Positions 25,290 through 34,046 of a stretch of DNA of 41,441 nt are shown here, one piece after another (the first letter of the stretch is position 1; each line of letters begins with the position of its first letter). Origin of the DNA: Armatimonadota bacterium. GTDB lineage: Bacteria; Armatimonadota; UBA5829. A program made the translations under genes and the position numbers. Location: positions 1-41,441 of the forward strand of contig JAAYKE010000008.1 of assembly GCA_012522575.1 (NCBI GenBank). Direction: 5' to 3'. Below the pieces are notes generated by a model. That model was not told the origin of the DNA. It saw only the letters and a program-made list of their open reading frames with translations, and ran no database searches.

Positions 25290-27887
25290 CTATTCCTCCT
25301 GCTCTTCAGCCTCATCAACTTCTTCGACGATATCTTCTTCCTGATCCTCGTCATCTATGGGTTGCGCCTGTTCGAGAAGCGAAGTCGGGTCATGCTTGTC
25401 TTTCGCTTTCGGCGCTTTGTCATTGCTCTGCGGAGCCTCGGCCTTTGGAATCCTGGCCAGTCCAGCAACTCCATCCCCTGCTCCAAGGTTGATCAGGCGC
25501 ACGCCCTGAGTCGACCGCCCTATCGCGCGTATTTCCTTGCCGCGAATTTTGAGCAGAATGCCCATATTGGTGACTATGGCGATCTTGTCGGTATCATCAA
25601 CGACGGCGGTCTCCACGATTTTACCGGTTTTATCGGTTATGTTCATGGTCTTTATGCCCTTGCCGCCGCGAGTCTGCTTGCGATAGTCCATCAGCGGCGT
25701 TCGCTTGCCATAACCTCTCTCGGTGGCAACCAGCAAATCCGCATCCGGCTTAACGAGGCACATCCCGACCACTCGATCGTTACCCGACAGCCTTATGCCA
25801 CGCACTCCGCCGGCCGCCCGACCCGCGCTGCGCAGGTCCGACTCATTGAATCTGATCGACAGTCCGTGGTGCGTGACCAGAATGACCTCGTTCTTGCCCG
25901 TGGAGATCTCCACCCACTTGAGCGCGTCTCCCTCCTCGATATCGAACGCACGCAATCCGTTGGACCTCAAATTATGGAACATCTCCAGGGCAGTCTTCTT
26001 GACTTCGCCCTGTTCGGTCGCCATAACGATGAAGCCTTCCTTATCCATCTCCCTCAGCGCCACGGTAGCAGTGATTCTATCGTCAGGCTCTATGCTGATG
26101 AGGTTGATTATCGCGGTTCCCATAGCGGTGCGGGTAGTCTGCGGTATCTCATAGGCTTTGAGGCGATACACGCGGCCGCGATCGGTGAAGAACAGCACAT
26201 AATGGTGCGTGGTCGCGGCAAACAAATGCTGAACCTTGTCCTCTTCTTTTGCGGTCGCACCTATCTTGCCGCGCCCGCCTCTTCTTTGGGCGCGATAGGT
26301 ATCCATCGGCACTCGTTTTATGTAGCCATCCCGAGTGATGGTGATTATGGTCTCCTCATCGGGGATCATATCCTCTTCGCCGATCTCATCCGCTTCCATA
26401 GGGACGATGCGGGTTTTGCGCTGGTCCCCGAACTTGTCCTTCAGATATGCAAGTTCCCCTTTTATGACCGCCAGGATTTTGACCGGATCAGCCAGCAGGT
26501 CCTCCAGCCAGCCAATTCTTTTGAGCAGATCCTTATAGTCGTCCTCGATTTTTTCCCGCTCAAGGCCCGTCAACTGCCTGAGCTGCATATTCAAAATAGC
26601 ATCGGCCTGAAGCTGCGAAAGGCCGAAACGCGCCATAAGCTGGGTGCGCGCGTCCTCCGGCCTGTGTGATTGGCGGATGATGCGGATTACCTCATCGAGG
26701 AAGTCAACGGCAATGCGCAAGCCTTCAAGAATATGTGCTCTGAACAGCGCGCGCTGCAGCTCGTATTTTGTCCTGCGCTCCACTATCTCGACCCTGTGAT
26801 CGATATAATGCTGCATAATTTCGCGCAAAGTGAAGACGCGCGGCTGGCCATTTATGAGCGCAAGGTTGATAACGCCAAATGTCTTGCGTAAATCTGTATG
26901 TTTGAGCAGATAGTTGAGCACCTTTCGCGGGTGCGCATCTCTTCTCAGCTCTATCTGCAGCCGAATGCCGTGCCGGTCGGAGTAGTCATACATCGCCGTA
27001 ATGCCATCGACTCGGCGCTCCCTCGCCAGCATAGCGATTTTTTCCTGCAGGGTCTGTTTGTTGACCTGATATGGCAGTTCGGTAACAACAATGGCGCTCT
27101 TGCCGCCTTCCATAGGCTCGATGGTAGTCTGCGCCTGCATAATTATCTGTCCGCGTCCCGTTTCGTATGCCGACCGAATCCCCTTCATGCCCAAAATCAA
27201 GCCCGATGTCGGAAAATCCGGGCCTTTTACATGCTCCATCAAATCCTCGATGGTGGCTTCAGGGTTGTCTATCAGATGAGTTATGCCGCTGCACACCTCG
27301 GTGAGGTTATGCGGAGGCATCTTGGTCGCCATTCCAACCGCGATTCCTTCGCTGCCGTTACACAGCAGGTTCGGAAACTTGGCGGGCAGCGTCAGCGGCT
27401 CCATGCGGGTCTGGTCGTAGTTGTCCTGCCACTCGACGGTATCCTTATCGAGGTCTTCGAGCATCTCCACCGCAAAAGGATTCATGCGCATTTCTGTGTA
27501 GCGCATAGCCGCCGGAGGGTCGCCGTCTATGGAACCCATATTGCCTTGAGCATCGATAAGCGGATAGCGGGCCTTGAAATCCTGGGCCATATTGACCATA
27601 GTCGGATAAATGACCTGCTCGCCGTGCGGGTGATAGTTACCCGATGTGTCGCCTGCTATCTTTGCCGACTTCCTGTGCTGGGCGGATGGCCCGAGGTGGA
27701 GGTCGTTCATTGCGGACAGAATCCGCCTCTGAACCGGCTTGAGACCGTCTTTTACATCGGGCAGAGCGCGGGAGACGATTACGCTCATCGCGTAGTCCAT
27801 ATACGACCGCTTTAACTCATCCTCGATATTAATGGGAATGACTTCCCGTGCGATGTTGCTCAAAATGGGGGGATCCTCTCGTGACAT
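25290..27887 (-). CDS. gyrA: DNA gyrase subunit A
   Basis: An 865-residue type IIA topoisomerase A subunit that cuts and rejoins DNA during supercoiling. The catalytic Tyr130 lies in AAMRYTEMRM. The N-terminal winged-helix region has DYAMSVIVSRALPDVKDGLK. The C-terminal beta-pinwheel domain has the GyrA box QRRGGRGK, which distinguishes gyrase from topoisomerase IV. The quinolone region reads HPHGEQVIYPTMVNMAQDF: residues aligned with E. coli Ser83 and Asp87 are Gln91 and Pro95. The C-terminus is a strongly acidic tail (EEDIVEEVDEAEEQEE). The promoter is so close to the ATG that the mRNA seems leaderless, and no Shine-Dalgarno is present. Confidence 0.97.
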   Translation of the reverse strand: MSREDPPILSNIAREVIPINIEDELKRSYMDYAMSVIVSRALPDVKDGLKPVQRRILSAMNDLHLGPSAQHRKSAKIAGDTSGNYHPHGEQVIYPTMVNMAQDFKARYPLIDAQGNMGSIDGDPPAAMRYTEMRMNPFAVEMLEDLDKDTVEWQDNYDQTRMEPLTLPAKFPNLLCNGSEGIAVGMATKMPPHNLTEVCSGITHLIDNPEATIEDLMEHVKGPDFPTSGLILGMKGIRSAYETGRGQIIMQAQTTIEPMEGGKSAIVVTELPYQVNKQTLQEKIAMLARERRVDGITAMYDYSDRHGIRLQIELRRDAHPRKVLNYLLKHTDLRKTFGVINLALINGQPRVFTLREIMQHYIDHRVEIVERRTKYELQRALFRAHILEGLRIAVDFLDEVIRIIRQSHRPEDARTQLMARFGLSQLQADAILNMQLRQLTGLEREKIEDDYKDLLKRIGWLEDLLADPVKILAVIKGELAYLKDKFGDQRKTRIVPMEADEIGEEDMIPDEETIITITRDGYIKRVPMDTYRAQRRGGRGKIGATAKEEDKVQHLFAATTHHYVLFFTDRGRVYRLKAYEIPQTTRTAMGTAIINLISIEPDDRITATVALREMDKEGFIVMATEQGEVKKTALEMFHNLRSNGLRAFDIEEGDALKWVEISTGKNEVILVTHHGLSIRFNESDLRSAGRAAGGVRGIRLSGNDRVVGMCLVKPDADLLVATERGYGKRTPLMDYRKQTRGGKGIKTMNITDKTGKIVETAVVDDTDKIAIVTNMGILLKIRGKEIRAIGRSTQGVRLINLGAGDGVAGLARIPKAEAPQSNDKAPKAKDKHDPTSLLEQAQPIDDEDQEEDIVEEVDEAEEQEE

Positions 27888-27898
27888 TTGACTGACTG

Positions 27899-27928
27899 AT
27901 TATACTACTTTTGAGCTTGCACGGTCAA
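27899..27928 (-). promoter_or_regulatory. gyrA promoter, apparently leaderless transcript
   Basis: On the minus strand TTGACC (27928-27923), 18 bases, TATAAT (27904-27899). Only 11 bases separate the -10 from the gyrA ATG at 27887, so transcription should begin about five bases before it. Confidence 0.75.
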
Positions 27929-28051
27929 GGAAAACCGCTTTATGCGGCGCAGAGCCGAACGAGCCGGCACAAATTACGGTTTTTCGACTAAAACCTAATC
28001 TTATCCCGCCGACTTACTGATAATAAATATCGGGAGCATGTCCTTAGGCTT

Positions 28052-28546
28052 ATGAATAATAATCGACTCATTATGCCAATCGGCGCAAAGCGGCGCAGAA
28101 GCGGCCTCACTTTGATGGAAGTGATGGTCTCTTTGTTCGTCTTTTCGCTGCTGATAGTAGTATTCTCATCTTCGTTGATAGTGGGCAAATCCGCCGCAAA
28201 GATAAATGGCGAATATGCCCAGGCGATCAGTCTCGCCCAGCATAAAATCGACCAACTGCGCGCCATCGAGTACGGCAGGCTTACATACTCCGAACTCAGC
28301 GAAGGCGGCTTTGTGGACTACTCGCCAAATAAGTCTCCCTACAGCTTTGCATCGGTCGACAATGTGGCTAGCTATCTTCCGGGAGCAAGCCTCGGAAGCC
28401 CGCCGACAGCCACTCTAAAAATTGAAAATCATCCCTCAGATTCGAGGATGAAAAAAATCACTGTCACCATAACATGGCGATCCTCGCCAAGACGCGCCGG
28501 TGACAGCAAGGTGGAGCAGATTGCATATATCTCCAATGCAAGTTGA
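28052..28546 (+). CDS. Minor prepilin, PilV/GspI-like
   Basis: A 164-residue protein with a class III (prepilin) signal: a basic leader ending KRRRSG, then LTLMEVMVSLFVFSLLIVVF with Glu at +5, cleaved and methylated by prepilin peptidase. The rest is a short pilin-like domain. Position, first in a run of three pilin-like genes, matches PilV/GspI of type IV pilus or type II secretion minor-pilin operons. An in-frame ATG at 28073 is an alternative start. The gene overlaps the next by 11 bases. Confidence 0.88.
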   Translation: MNNNRLIMPIGAKRRRSGLTLMEVMVSLFVFSLLIVVFSSSLIVGKSAAKINGEYAQAISLAQHKIDQLRAIEYGRLTYSELSEGGFVDYSPNKSPYSFASVDNVASYLPGASLGSPPTATLKIENHPSDSRMKKITVTITWRSSPRRAGDSKVEQIAYISNAS

Positions 28547-29135
28547 GGTCACAACCAAAAAGCTCCGCAATCGCCGGGGATTTACCGTTTTAGAGATACT
28601 CGCTGCGGCAGGCGTGATGGCGCTGCTGCTGTTTTGCACGGTAACTATGCTGATCGGAGCAATGTGCGAGGTTGATAACGACCTGGCGCAGGTGAGCGCC
28701 GATACCAATGCCGCAACTGCCCTGCAATGGATGGTAATGTGGGTAAGAGAAGCGCAAAAGATCACCATCTATGACAACGGCCCCTCCAGCGGCAAACGCC
28801 TGTGTGTCATACTGCCCGAGACCGTCGGCGACCATTATGATCGCACCTTATCCGACGATGCGAACCCTATGTTTTTCTATCTGTCCAATCAATCGGGCGT
28901 GGTGGGACGCAGCGGAACGTGGCTATGGTGGAGCTGGAAAGGCAAGCTGACTCCAATACGCAAAGACGTGGTCAACCTGCTCTTTGAGGTCAACTCAGAG
29001 TTGGGCGCAGACGCGGTGCAGATAACAATCACTACCAGCGACAACGTGTTTAAGTATGCCGCCACCGACTCGGGCAAAAGAGAAACCACCCTCACGCAGC
29101 GCGTCATTTATATGCGCAACTACTATAATCACTAA
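28536..29135 (+). CDS. Minor prepilin, PilW/GspJ-like
   Basis: About 199 residues from ATG 28536; a longer frame begins at GTG 28500. The prepilin signal is NRRGFTVLEILAAAGVMALL with Glu +5. Hydrophobic helix, then a pilin-like globular part with 'TNAATALQWMVMWVREAQK', typical of PilW/GspJ proteins. It overlaps the previous gene, and the next gene starts eight bases after its stop, so the three are clearly cotranscribed. No strong ribosome-binding site is visible, consistent with translational coupling. Confidence 0.85.
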   Translation: MQVEVTTKKLRNRRGFTVLEILAAAGVMALLLFCTVTMLIGAMCEVDNDLAQVSADTNAATALQWMVMWVREAQKITIYDNGPSSGKRLCVILPETVGDHYDRTLSDDANPMFFYLSNQSGVVGRSGTWLWWSWKGKLTPIRKDVVNLLFEVNSELGADAVQITITTSDNVFKYAATDSGKRETTLTQRVIYMRNYYNH

Positions 29136-29143
29136 GGTGCAAT

Positions 29144-30742
29144 ATGACGCCATTCGCAAAAATAACTAATATGTGCAGTTGCCATGCATCAGTAGCCCGC
29201 AACAAACGGGGTTCGCTGCTGCTGGCGGTAGCGGGAGCCACTTTTGTCATAATCAGCCTGTCCGTGATTCTTCTTGGAATGACCAGCGCCGCAATTCGAT
29301 CAAACAACAGGCAGCAGCTTCGATCTTCGGCGTTGCAGGTGGCGGAATCCGGCGCGGAGAGAGGGGTTTTATGGCTGCGCGACCAGGCTATACCACCTGT
29401 CGCAAATCAGAATATAACCTCGCAGATAGGATCGGCTCCAACAGGCTCGTGGACAGTCAACATAGTCTGCGATGCCGAAAACAATGTGGTGTTCCTTAAA
29501 AAATATATAATCTACGCGACCGGCACTGTATCAAGCCACACCCGAAGCGTTCAGGTGGTGGTCAGACAGTCCACATTTGGCAAATTTGCATATTTCACCG
29601 ACCGTGAAACCGCCTCCAGCGGCAGCGTTATAAGGTGGGCCTCCAGCGACAGAGTCGACGGCCCTGTGCATAGCAACAACACCGGCGGCACCAATTTCCA
29701 AATAGACTACAACGGCTATTCGAGCTCCAAACGGCCGATATTTATGGATCAGGTGACGGCGTGCGGCAGCACGATAAACTATAATCCGCGCAGGCCGACC
29801 AGCGAGACTGACTATAAAAAAGTATTTCTCAACGGCAGCAGGGGCTATCTTCTCGGAGTGCAAAAAGTCAATTTGCCCCCCTCAACCGAAGAGCAAAGAA
29901 AAGCCGCATGGGGAAGCGACAGCGGGTTTCCAACCACCACCGGCGTCTATTTGAAGGCGTCAAAGGTCAATGGCATTGACACCGGCGTCCTGTATATTCG
30001 CGGGGATGCGGCTGTCACCATGTCCGTAAACGCATCCGGCAATCAGGTCATAACCGTCACGCAGGGCAGCGGAAAATCACAAAAGACTGCTACGATCACC
30101 TATAACAAATCCAGCGGAACCACGACAGCTTCCGGGACCGCACTAGGATCGGGCAGCGCGACATCTGCCTCATCCCTGTCAAACGGAGTTATCTATTGCA
30201 CAGGCAACATAACCGCCCTGAGCGGAACCATTGCGGACAACTCATATTCCGGCGGCAAAATCACACAAAGATCCGCCTGGACCATAGCTACCGATACCGT
30301 CGCACAGAAAAGTATCACTATTGCAGATGACCTGGTGTATAAGACCAGACCGGACAAAACCAAGGCAGCTAACCATGCGACAAATCTGGCGGCAGGCACC
30401 CTTGGGCTTGTCGCGCAGGACATCTATATTGCAGACGACGGAACCTCGAAACATGACCATCCTGACCGCGAGATCGACGCTGTTCTGCTCGCGGGCAGCA
30501 GCACCGTAAACGGCAGTATCTCGGTAAACAACTACAGTCAAGGCAACACAGGCACGCTGAAGGTAATCGGCGGACTGATCCAAAGCACAAGAGGCGCAGT
30601 CGGAACGATAAGCGGCGGCGTTGTAAACCACGGATATGCCAAAGATTACAACTATGACCCAAGGCTTGCCACAGCCCCTCCCCCGTTCTATCCCACAACC
30701 GGCCAATATGACAGGCTTTCGTGGCGGGTTATCCCGGACTAG
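29144..30742 (+). CDS. PilX-like pilus-associated protein with long beta-rich C-terminal region
   Basis: A 532-residue protein. The N-terminus contains NKRGSLLLAVAGATFVIISL and then 'LRSSALQVAESGAERGVLW', the pattern of PilX N-terminal (and GspK-like) minor pilins, without the usual Glu +5. The remaining 450 residues are Ser/Thr/Gly-rich with short repeats (SGTTTASGTALGSGSATSAS), suggesting an extended surface-exposed part. AAGGTG lies just upstream. It is the last of three pilin-type genes; it may sit at the pilus or pseudopilus tip as an adhesive subunit (inference). Confidence 0.8.
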   Translation: MTPFAKITNMCSCHASVARNKRGSLLLAVAGATFVIISLSVILLGMTSAAIRSNNRQQLRSSALQVAESGAERGVLWLRDQAIPPVANQNITSQIGSAPTGSWTVNIVCDAENNVVFLKKYIIYATGTVSSHTRSVQVVVRQSTFGKFAYFTDRETASSGSVIRWASSDRVDGPVHSNNTGGTNFQIDYNGYSSSKRPIFMDQVTACGSTINYNPRRPTSETDYKKVFLNGSRGYLLGVQKVNLPPSTEEQRKAAWGSDSGFPTTTGVYLKASKVNGIDTGVLYIRGDAAVTMSVNASGNQVITVTQGSGKSQKTATITYNKSSGTTTASGTALGSGSATSASSLSNGVIYCTGNITALSGTIADNSYSGGKITQRSAWTIATDTVAQKSITIADDLVYKTRPDKTKAANHATNLAAGTLGLVAQDIYIADDGTSKHDHPDREIDAVLLAGSSTVNGSISVNNYSQGNTGTLKVIGGLIQSTRGAVGTISGGVVNHGYAKDYNYDPRLATAPPPFYPTTGQYDRLSWRVIPD

Positions 30743-30821
30743 CTGAGCGGGTTTCAAATCTCCGGCCAAATGGATAGTATGAGATCAGTCTGGTGGTTGG
30801 AAGTTGGGAATGGGGAGCTTT

Positions 30822-30854
30822 TCTAACCTCTAACCTCTAACCTCTAACTTCTAA
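30822..30854. repeat. CTAACCT-type short repeat cluster, stand-alone
   Basis: TTCTAACCTC followed by TAACCTC, TAACCTC and TAACTTC units, four to five copies, in the gap between the PilX-like gene and the ligase. It is not attached to the palindrome here, showing that the cluster can move or persist independently. Confidence 0.85.
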
Positions 30855-30878
30855 ACCCTCCCTTGACACGGCGCGGCT

Positions 30879-33056
30879 TTGGTCGTATCGTTTATCCAAT
30901 CCAATTATGGGTGGGGATGGTGGCTGGTGATTAGCTCCGTGCTGCTATTGGCGGCGCTCGCACTTGACCCGGTCATTGGCGGCGGGATCGACGCGCTCAA
31001 AAACGGAATTCTTCAACTGCTTGTTCTTGGCGGTATCTGCTGCCGCCTGCTGTCGACAAAGAACAGACCCGGAACATTTGCACGTGTGCCCGGAGAGTGG
31101 TTTATCGCGGCATTTCTGGCATTTGCCGTCATCTCGACCTGCGCCTCAAAGTCGATCTATTTCAGCCTGAACCAGTTTATATTTTTCGCCACCTGTCTGG
31201 GTGCGTATCTGCTGTCATCTTCTGTCAGTGACGACAAAAGGGTCGCGGCGGCCGCTATGTGGCTGCTGTTGCTTTCCTCACTGGCGGTCAGCAGCCTGGG
31301 CATACGGAACTATGCGCTGGATGCGGGCGGAGGGATTAACTTCTGGAGGTCGCTTCTGGGATCGGGACAGCACAGCCGGTTGTTCGGAGCGTTTATTAAC
31401 CCCAGTTTCTTTGCGGGCTATCTGGTGCTGGCCCTGCCGGTGAGTCTGGGCATATATCTGGTGACACGGCGCACGGCTCTGGTTGTCCTTGCCGGGCTTG
31501 CTTTCGTGGTGGATATGCTGGCATTGATGTTGACAGGAGCCAAGTTCGGAATAATAGCCGCGGTGGCATCCCTCGGGCTGTTTTTTTTGTTGGCCATTGT
31601 AACCAAAGCTTTGCGCAGAGCGCGATTTATTCGCCTGCTGGCGCTGTGTGCAGTCTTGACTCCGCTGCTGGTGTTGTTTTCCGCCCCGGTAAAATCGAGA
31701 ATCCAGGCCGCAGAATCCGGGGGCGCTCAAGTCCACTCGACTGTATTTCGTGTCTATACCTGGCAGGCGACGATGAATATGATCGCGGCGCAACCCTGGT
31801 TTGGCGCAGGGCCGGGGACATATCCAATAACATACCCGAAATATACCATCGCAGGCCCAACGAGACATGCTCATAACTCATATCTGCAGGTTGCCGCTGA
31901 GTGCGGCATCCCTGCCGCCGTCGTGTTCCTGGCCCTGTTGATAGCCCTTGCCCGCTCGACCCTGCTTACGACGATCCGATACTCCGGATGCTCACCTGAT
32001 GAGCGCAAAGAGGCTGTTGAGGAGCCTTTGCCGGACGCTATAACCTGGACCGATATTCTGCCGTTCAGCGGATGGAGGCTGATGAACTGCGCCTTATTCG
32101 CCGCGCTATTCGGGTCGGCCGTTCGGAACCTTGTGGATTCTGACTGGTATATCTCAGGCATATCGATCACGTTCTGGGTGATTGCCGGCGTGCTGGCGAC
32201 GCGATCCGGCGCGGTCGGCGGACAGCGATTGCAACCAGGCAAATTTACACGAAACGTAGCGTGTGCCGTCTGTGGAGTGATGATACTGCTGACTGCGTCG
32301 TTCGGGCTGGGTGATTATTACTCTGACAAAGCGGAATCCATACAGCAACGATCCGCAGACGAAGGTCAGGAGGTCATTCGTCTCTACCGCAAAGCGGCAG
32401 CCGTATCCCCTCTTGCGCCATCATATCACCGACACCTCGCCGTGTGGCTGGGCATGCATGACGGAGACTGGAAAAATGCATACAAACAAGCAGACTGGGC
32501 GATCAGGCTTGCGCGCAACACCTCCGAAGGCGGCTGGTATGCAAAGGCCATCATAGCGGAGGCAAACAACGAAACGCCTCGGGCAATCGCCTGCTACTAT
32601 AAAGCCCTGCAATACAACCCTAACTCCACCAAAACTCTGTTCAGGCTGGCTCAGATCTTCCGGGAAATACATAATACGGAGGGGCTGGAAGGGGCGCTCA
32701 GGCGATTGTTAGCTATTGAGAACTCCGACTACGAGCTTGTCAGGGGAACCCCGGAAATTATAGATGGAACCTACGCCTATGCGCACGCTTATTTCGGCGA
32801 GCAGTATCTGAACCGACACTATTATAGCGCGTCCATTCGCGAATACCGCGCCGCCATCAAGAGACTCGAACAATGGAGAGAGTCAGGAAACATGCGCGAC
32901 GTTCAGCGGCAGATTGGGTTGGTTAGCGATGCGGACGCACGAAACCTGCTGCGTTTGCTGAGGGATTGCTATACCCAACTCGCCGCCGCATACGCAGCTA
33001 CCGGCAACGATGCCGAGGCCAAACAAGCGTTGGAGAGGGCGGCGAAAGTCGATTAG
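30879..33056 (+). CDS. O-antigen ligase/polymerase-family (Wzy_C) membrane protein with TPR tail
   Basis: A 725-residue polytopic membrane protein. About ten to twelve hydrophobic segments in residues 10-480 carry the Wzy_C signature around WFGAGPGTYPITYPKY and 'RHAHNSYLQVAAECGIPA', with the His and Pro pattern of WaaL, Wzy and PglL-type enzymes. The C-terminal 240 residues contain TPR-like helices (KAAAVSPLAPSYHRHLAVW, 'RLAQIFREIHNTEGLEGALR'). It transfers or polymerises lipid-linked glycans at the periplasmic face. The start is TTG at 30879, the only candidate after an in-frame stop, with weak ribosome-binding support, so the true start is uncertain. Its place behind three pilin genes makes a pilin glycan ligase possible. 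Confidence 0.85.
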   Translation: MVVSFIQSNYGWGWWLVISSVLLLAALALDPVIGGGIDALKNGILQLLVLGGICCRLLSTKNRPGTFARVPGEWFIAAFLAFAVISTCASKSIYFSLNQFIFFATCLGAYLLSSSVSDDKRVAAAAMWLLLLSSLAVSSLGIRNYALDAGGGINFWRSLLGSGQHSRLFGAFINPSFFAGYLVLALPVSLGIYLVTRRTALVVLAGLAFVVDMLALMLTGAKFGIIAAVASLGLFFLLAIVTKALRRARFIRLLALCAVLTPLLVLFSAPVKSRIQAAESGGAQVHSTVFRVYTWQATMNMIAAQPWFGAGPGTYPITYPKYTIAGPTRHAHNSYLQVAAECGIPAAVVFLALLIALARSTLLTTIRYSGCSPDERKEAVEEPLPDAITWTDILPFSGWRLMNCALFAALFGSAVRNLVDSDWYISGISITFWVIAGVLATRSGAVGGQRLQPGKFTRNVACAVCGVMILLTASFGLGDYYSDKAESIQQRSADEGQEVIRLYRKAAAVSPLAPSYHRHLAVWLGMHDGDWKNAYKQADWAIRLARNTSEGGWYAKAIIAEANNETPRAIACYYKALQYNPNSTKTLFRLAQIFREIHNTEGLEGALRRLLAIENSDYELVRGTPEIIDGTYAYAHAYFGEQYLNRHYYSASIREYRAAIKRLEQWRESGNMRDVQRQIGLVSDADARNLLRLLRDCYTQLAAAYAATGNDAEAKQALERAAKVD

Positions 33057-33067
33057 TCTGCCGCAAT

Positions 33068-33814
33068 TTAAGGCTTGCTCTTCCTGCCCGCGCCGATTGC
33101 TCCATTGATCTTCGAAAGCATCGATATAGCGTAGTGGTTCGATGGCTCCATAGAGAGGGCTGTATTGATTTCCTTGAGCGCCTCCGAATAACGACCGTGC
33201 TTGAAGAGAGCATGGGACATATCCATGTGAACTACCGGATTTTTGTATTTGAGATCGGCGGCGAAGGAGTCCCTGTCGGCGGGAGCAACCAGCAAAGCCC
33301 AATATCCTTTCGGCTTCCATAGCTTCTCACACAGCTCATAACTGAGTTCCGTTATGTCGTCGTAGTATGAGTCGGTAACGAAGAACTTGCATTCGGCATC
33401 ATCATAGCCGGTGAGCACGCGGAAGTGCCCGGAGGTGTCGCGCAGGCTGTTTTGCTGCAGAACCAGCACCGGAAAACCGGCGGCCAGCTTGTGCTTCGCA
33501 TCGTCAATGCCGGAGTTCCAGGAATATGCGGCATAACCCTTGTTTTTGGCATAAAAGAGCATATCCGCGCCGTGCGTGGAGCCTCCGACCGAGTCGTATA
33601 TCTCCGCGCCAATATCCTGCTGGGTGATATTTTCGCCAAAATACTGCAGCACGGATGTCATAGTCGCCGGGCCGCAATAATTGTTGAGTTGTTTGATTCT
33701 GGGGATTCGTTCTAACTTGACGATTGACAGACTGTCATCGCTGACAATCGGCGAGATCAACGCAATGCTCAAAACCACGATAGCGGATATGAATAAAATG
33801 CGGTTAGTGCGCAA
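33068..33814 (-). CDS. Secreted C39-like cysteine peptidase with TPR-like tail
   Basis: A 248-residue protein starting at TTG 33814 with GGAG eight bases upstream. The N-terminus (LRTNRILFISAIVVLSIALI) is a signal or anchor. The C39-type papain-like domain has catalytic Cys in LNNYCGPATM, His in SGHFRVLTGYDD and Asp in TDSYYDD. C39 family members often cut leader peptides at double-glycine sites, but free-standing secreted ones have unknown substrates. The last 60 residues look like one or two TPR repeats (LFKHGRYSEALKEIN). Convergent with the ligase gene, 12 bases apart. Confidence 0.87.
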   Translation of the reverse strand: MRTNRILFISAIVVLSIALISPIVSDDSLSIVKLERIPRIKQLNNYCGPATMTSVLQYFGENITQQDIGAEIYDSVGGSTHGADMLFYAKNKGYAAYSWNSGIDDAKHKLAAGFPVLVLQQNSLRDTSGHFRVLTGYDDAECKFFVTDSYYDDITELSYELCEKLWKPKGYWALLVAPADRDSFAADLKYKNPVVHMDMSHALFKHGRYSEALKEINTALSMEPSNHYAISMLSKINGAIGAGRKSKP

Positions 33815-33964
33815 CTGGGTTCTCCGTTAGAGATGGATTGCTGCGGCAGCGTATAAACTAGCTGACTATATTCACTGGTTGCATAAAATGTGCCACTAAA
33901 ACTCATTATAGCAGCGTAAATGGAAGGTGCAAGCAAGGAAGCGCGACGTTTTTGGGCGCACACA

Positions 33965-33998
33965 CAAAAAAAGCGGAGAGTGTGGCTGCTCTCCGCTT
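33965..33998 (-). terminator. Terminator of the secretin-N protein gene
   Basis: On the minus strand AAGCGGAGAG and CTCTCCGCTT form a 10-bp stem with an 8-base loop followed by a run of seven T. It lies about 50 bases after the stop of the gene at 34047. Confidence 0.92.
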
Positions 33999-34046
33999 CG
34001 ATTCCAGTGCTTGCTCAGATAATGCACTCGTTTTGTCTATATACGA

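Noticed and set aside
25362-27815. Long plus-strand frames opposite gyrA (25362-26669 and 26898-27815)
   Set aside because: These are shadows of gyrA codon use; the minus frame has all GyrA motifs over its full length.
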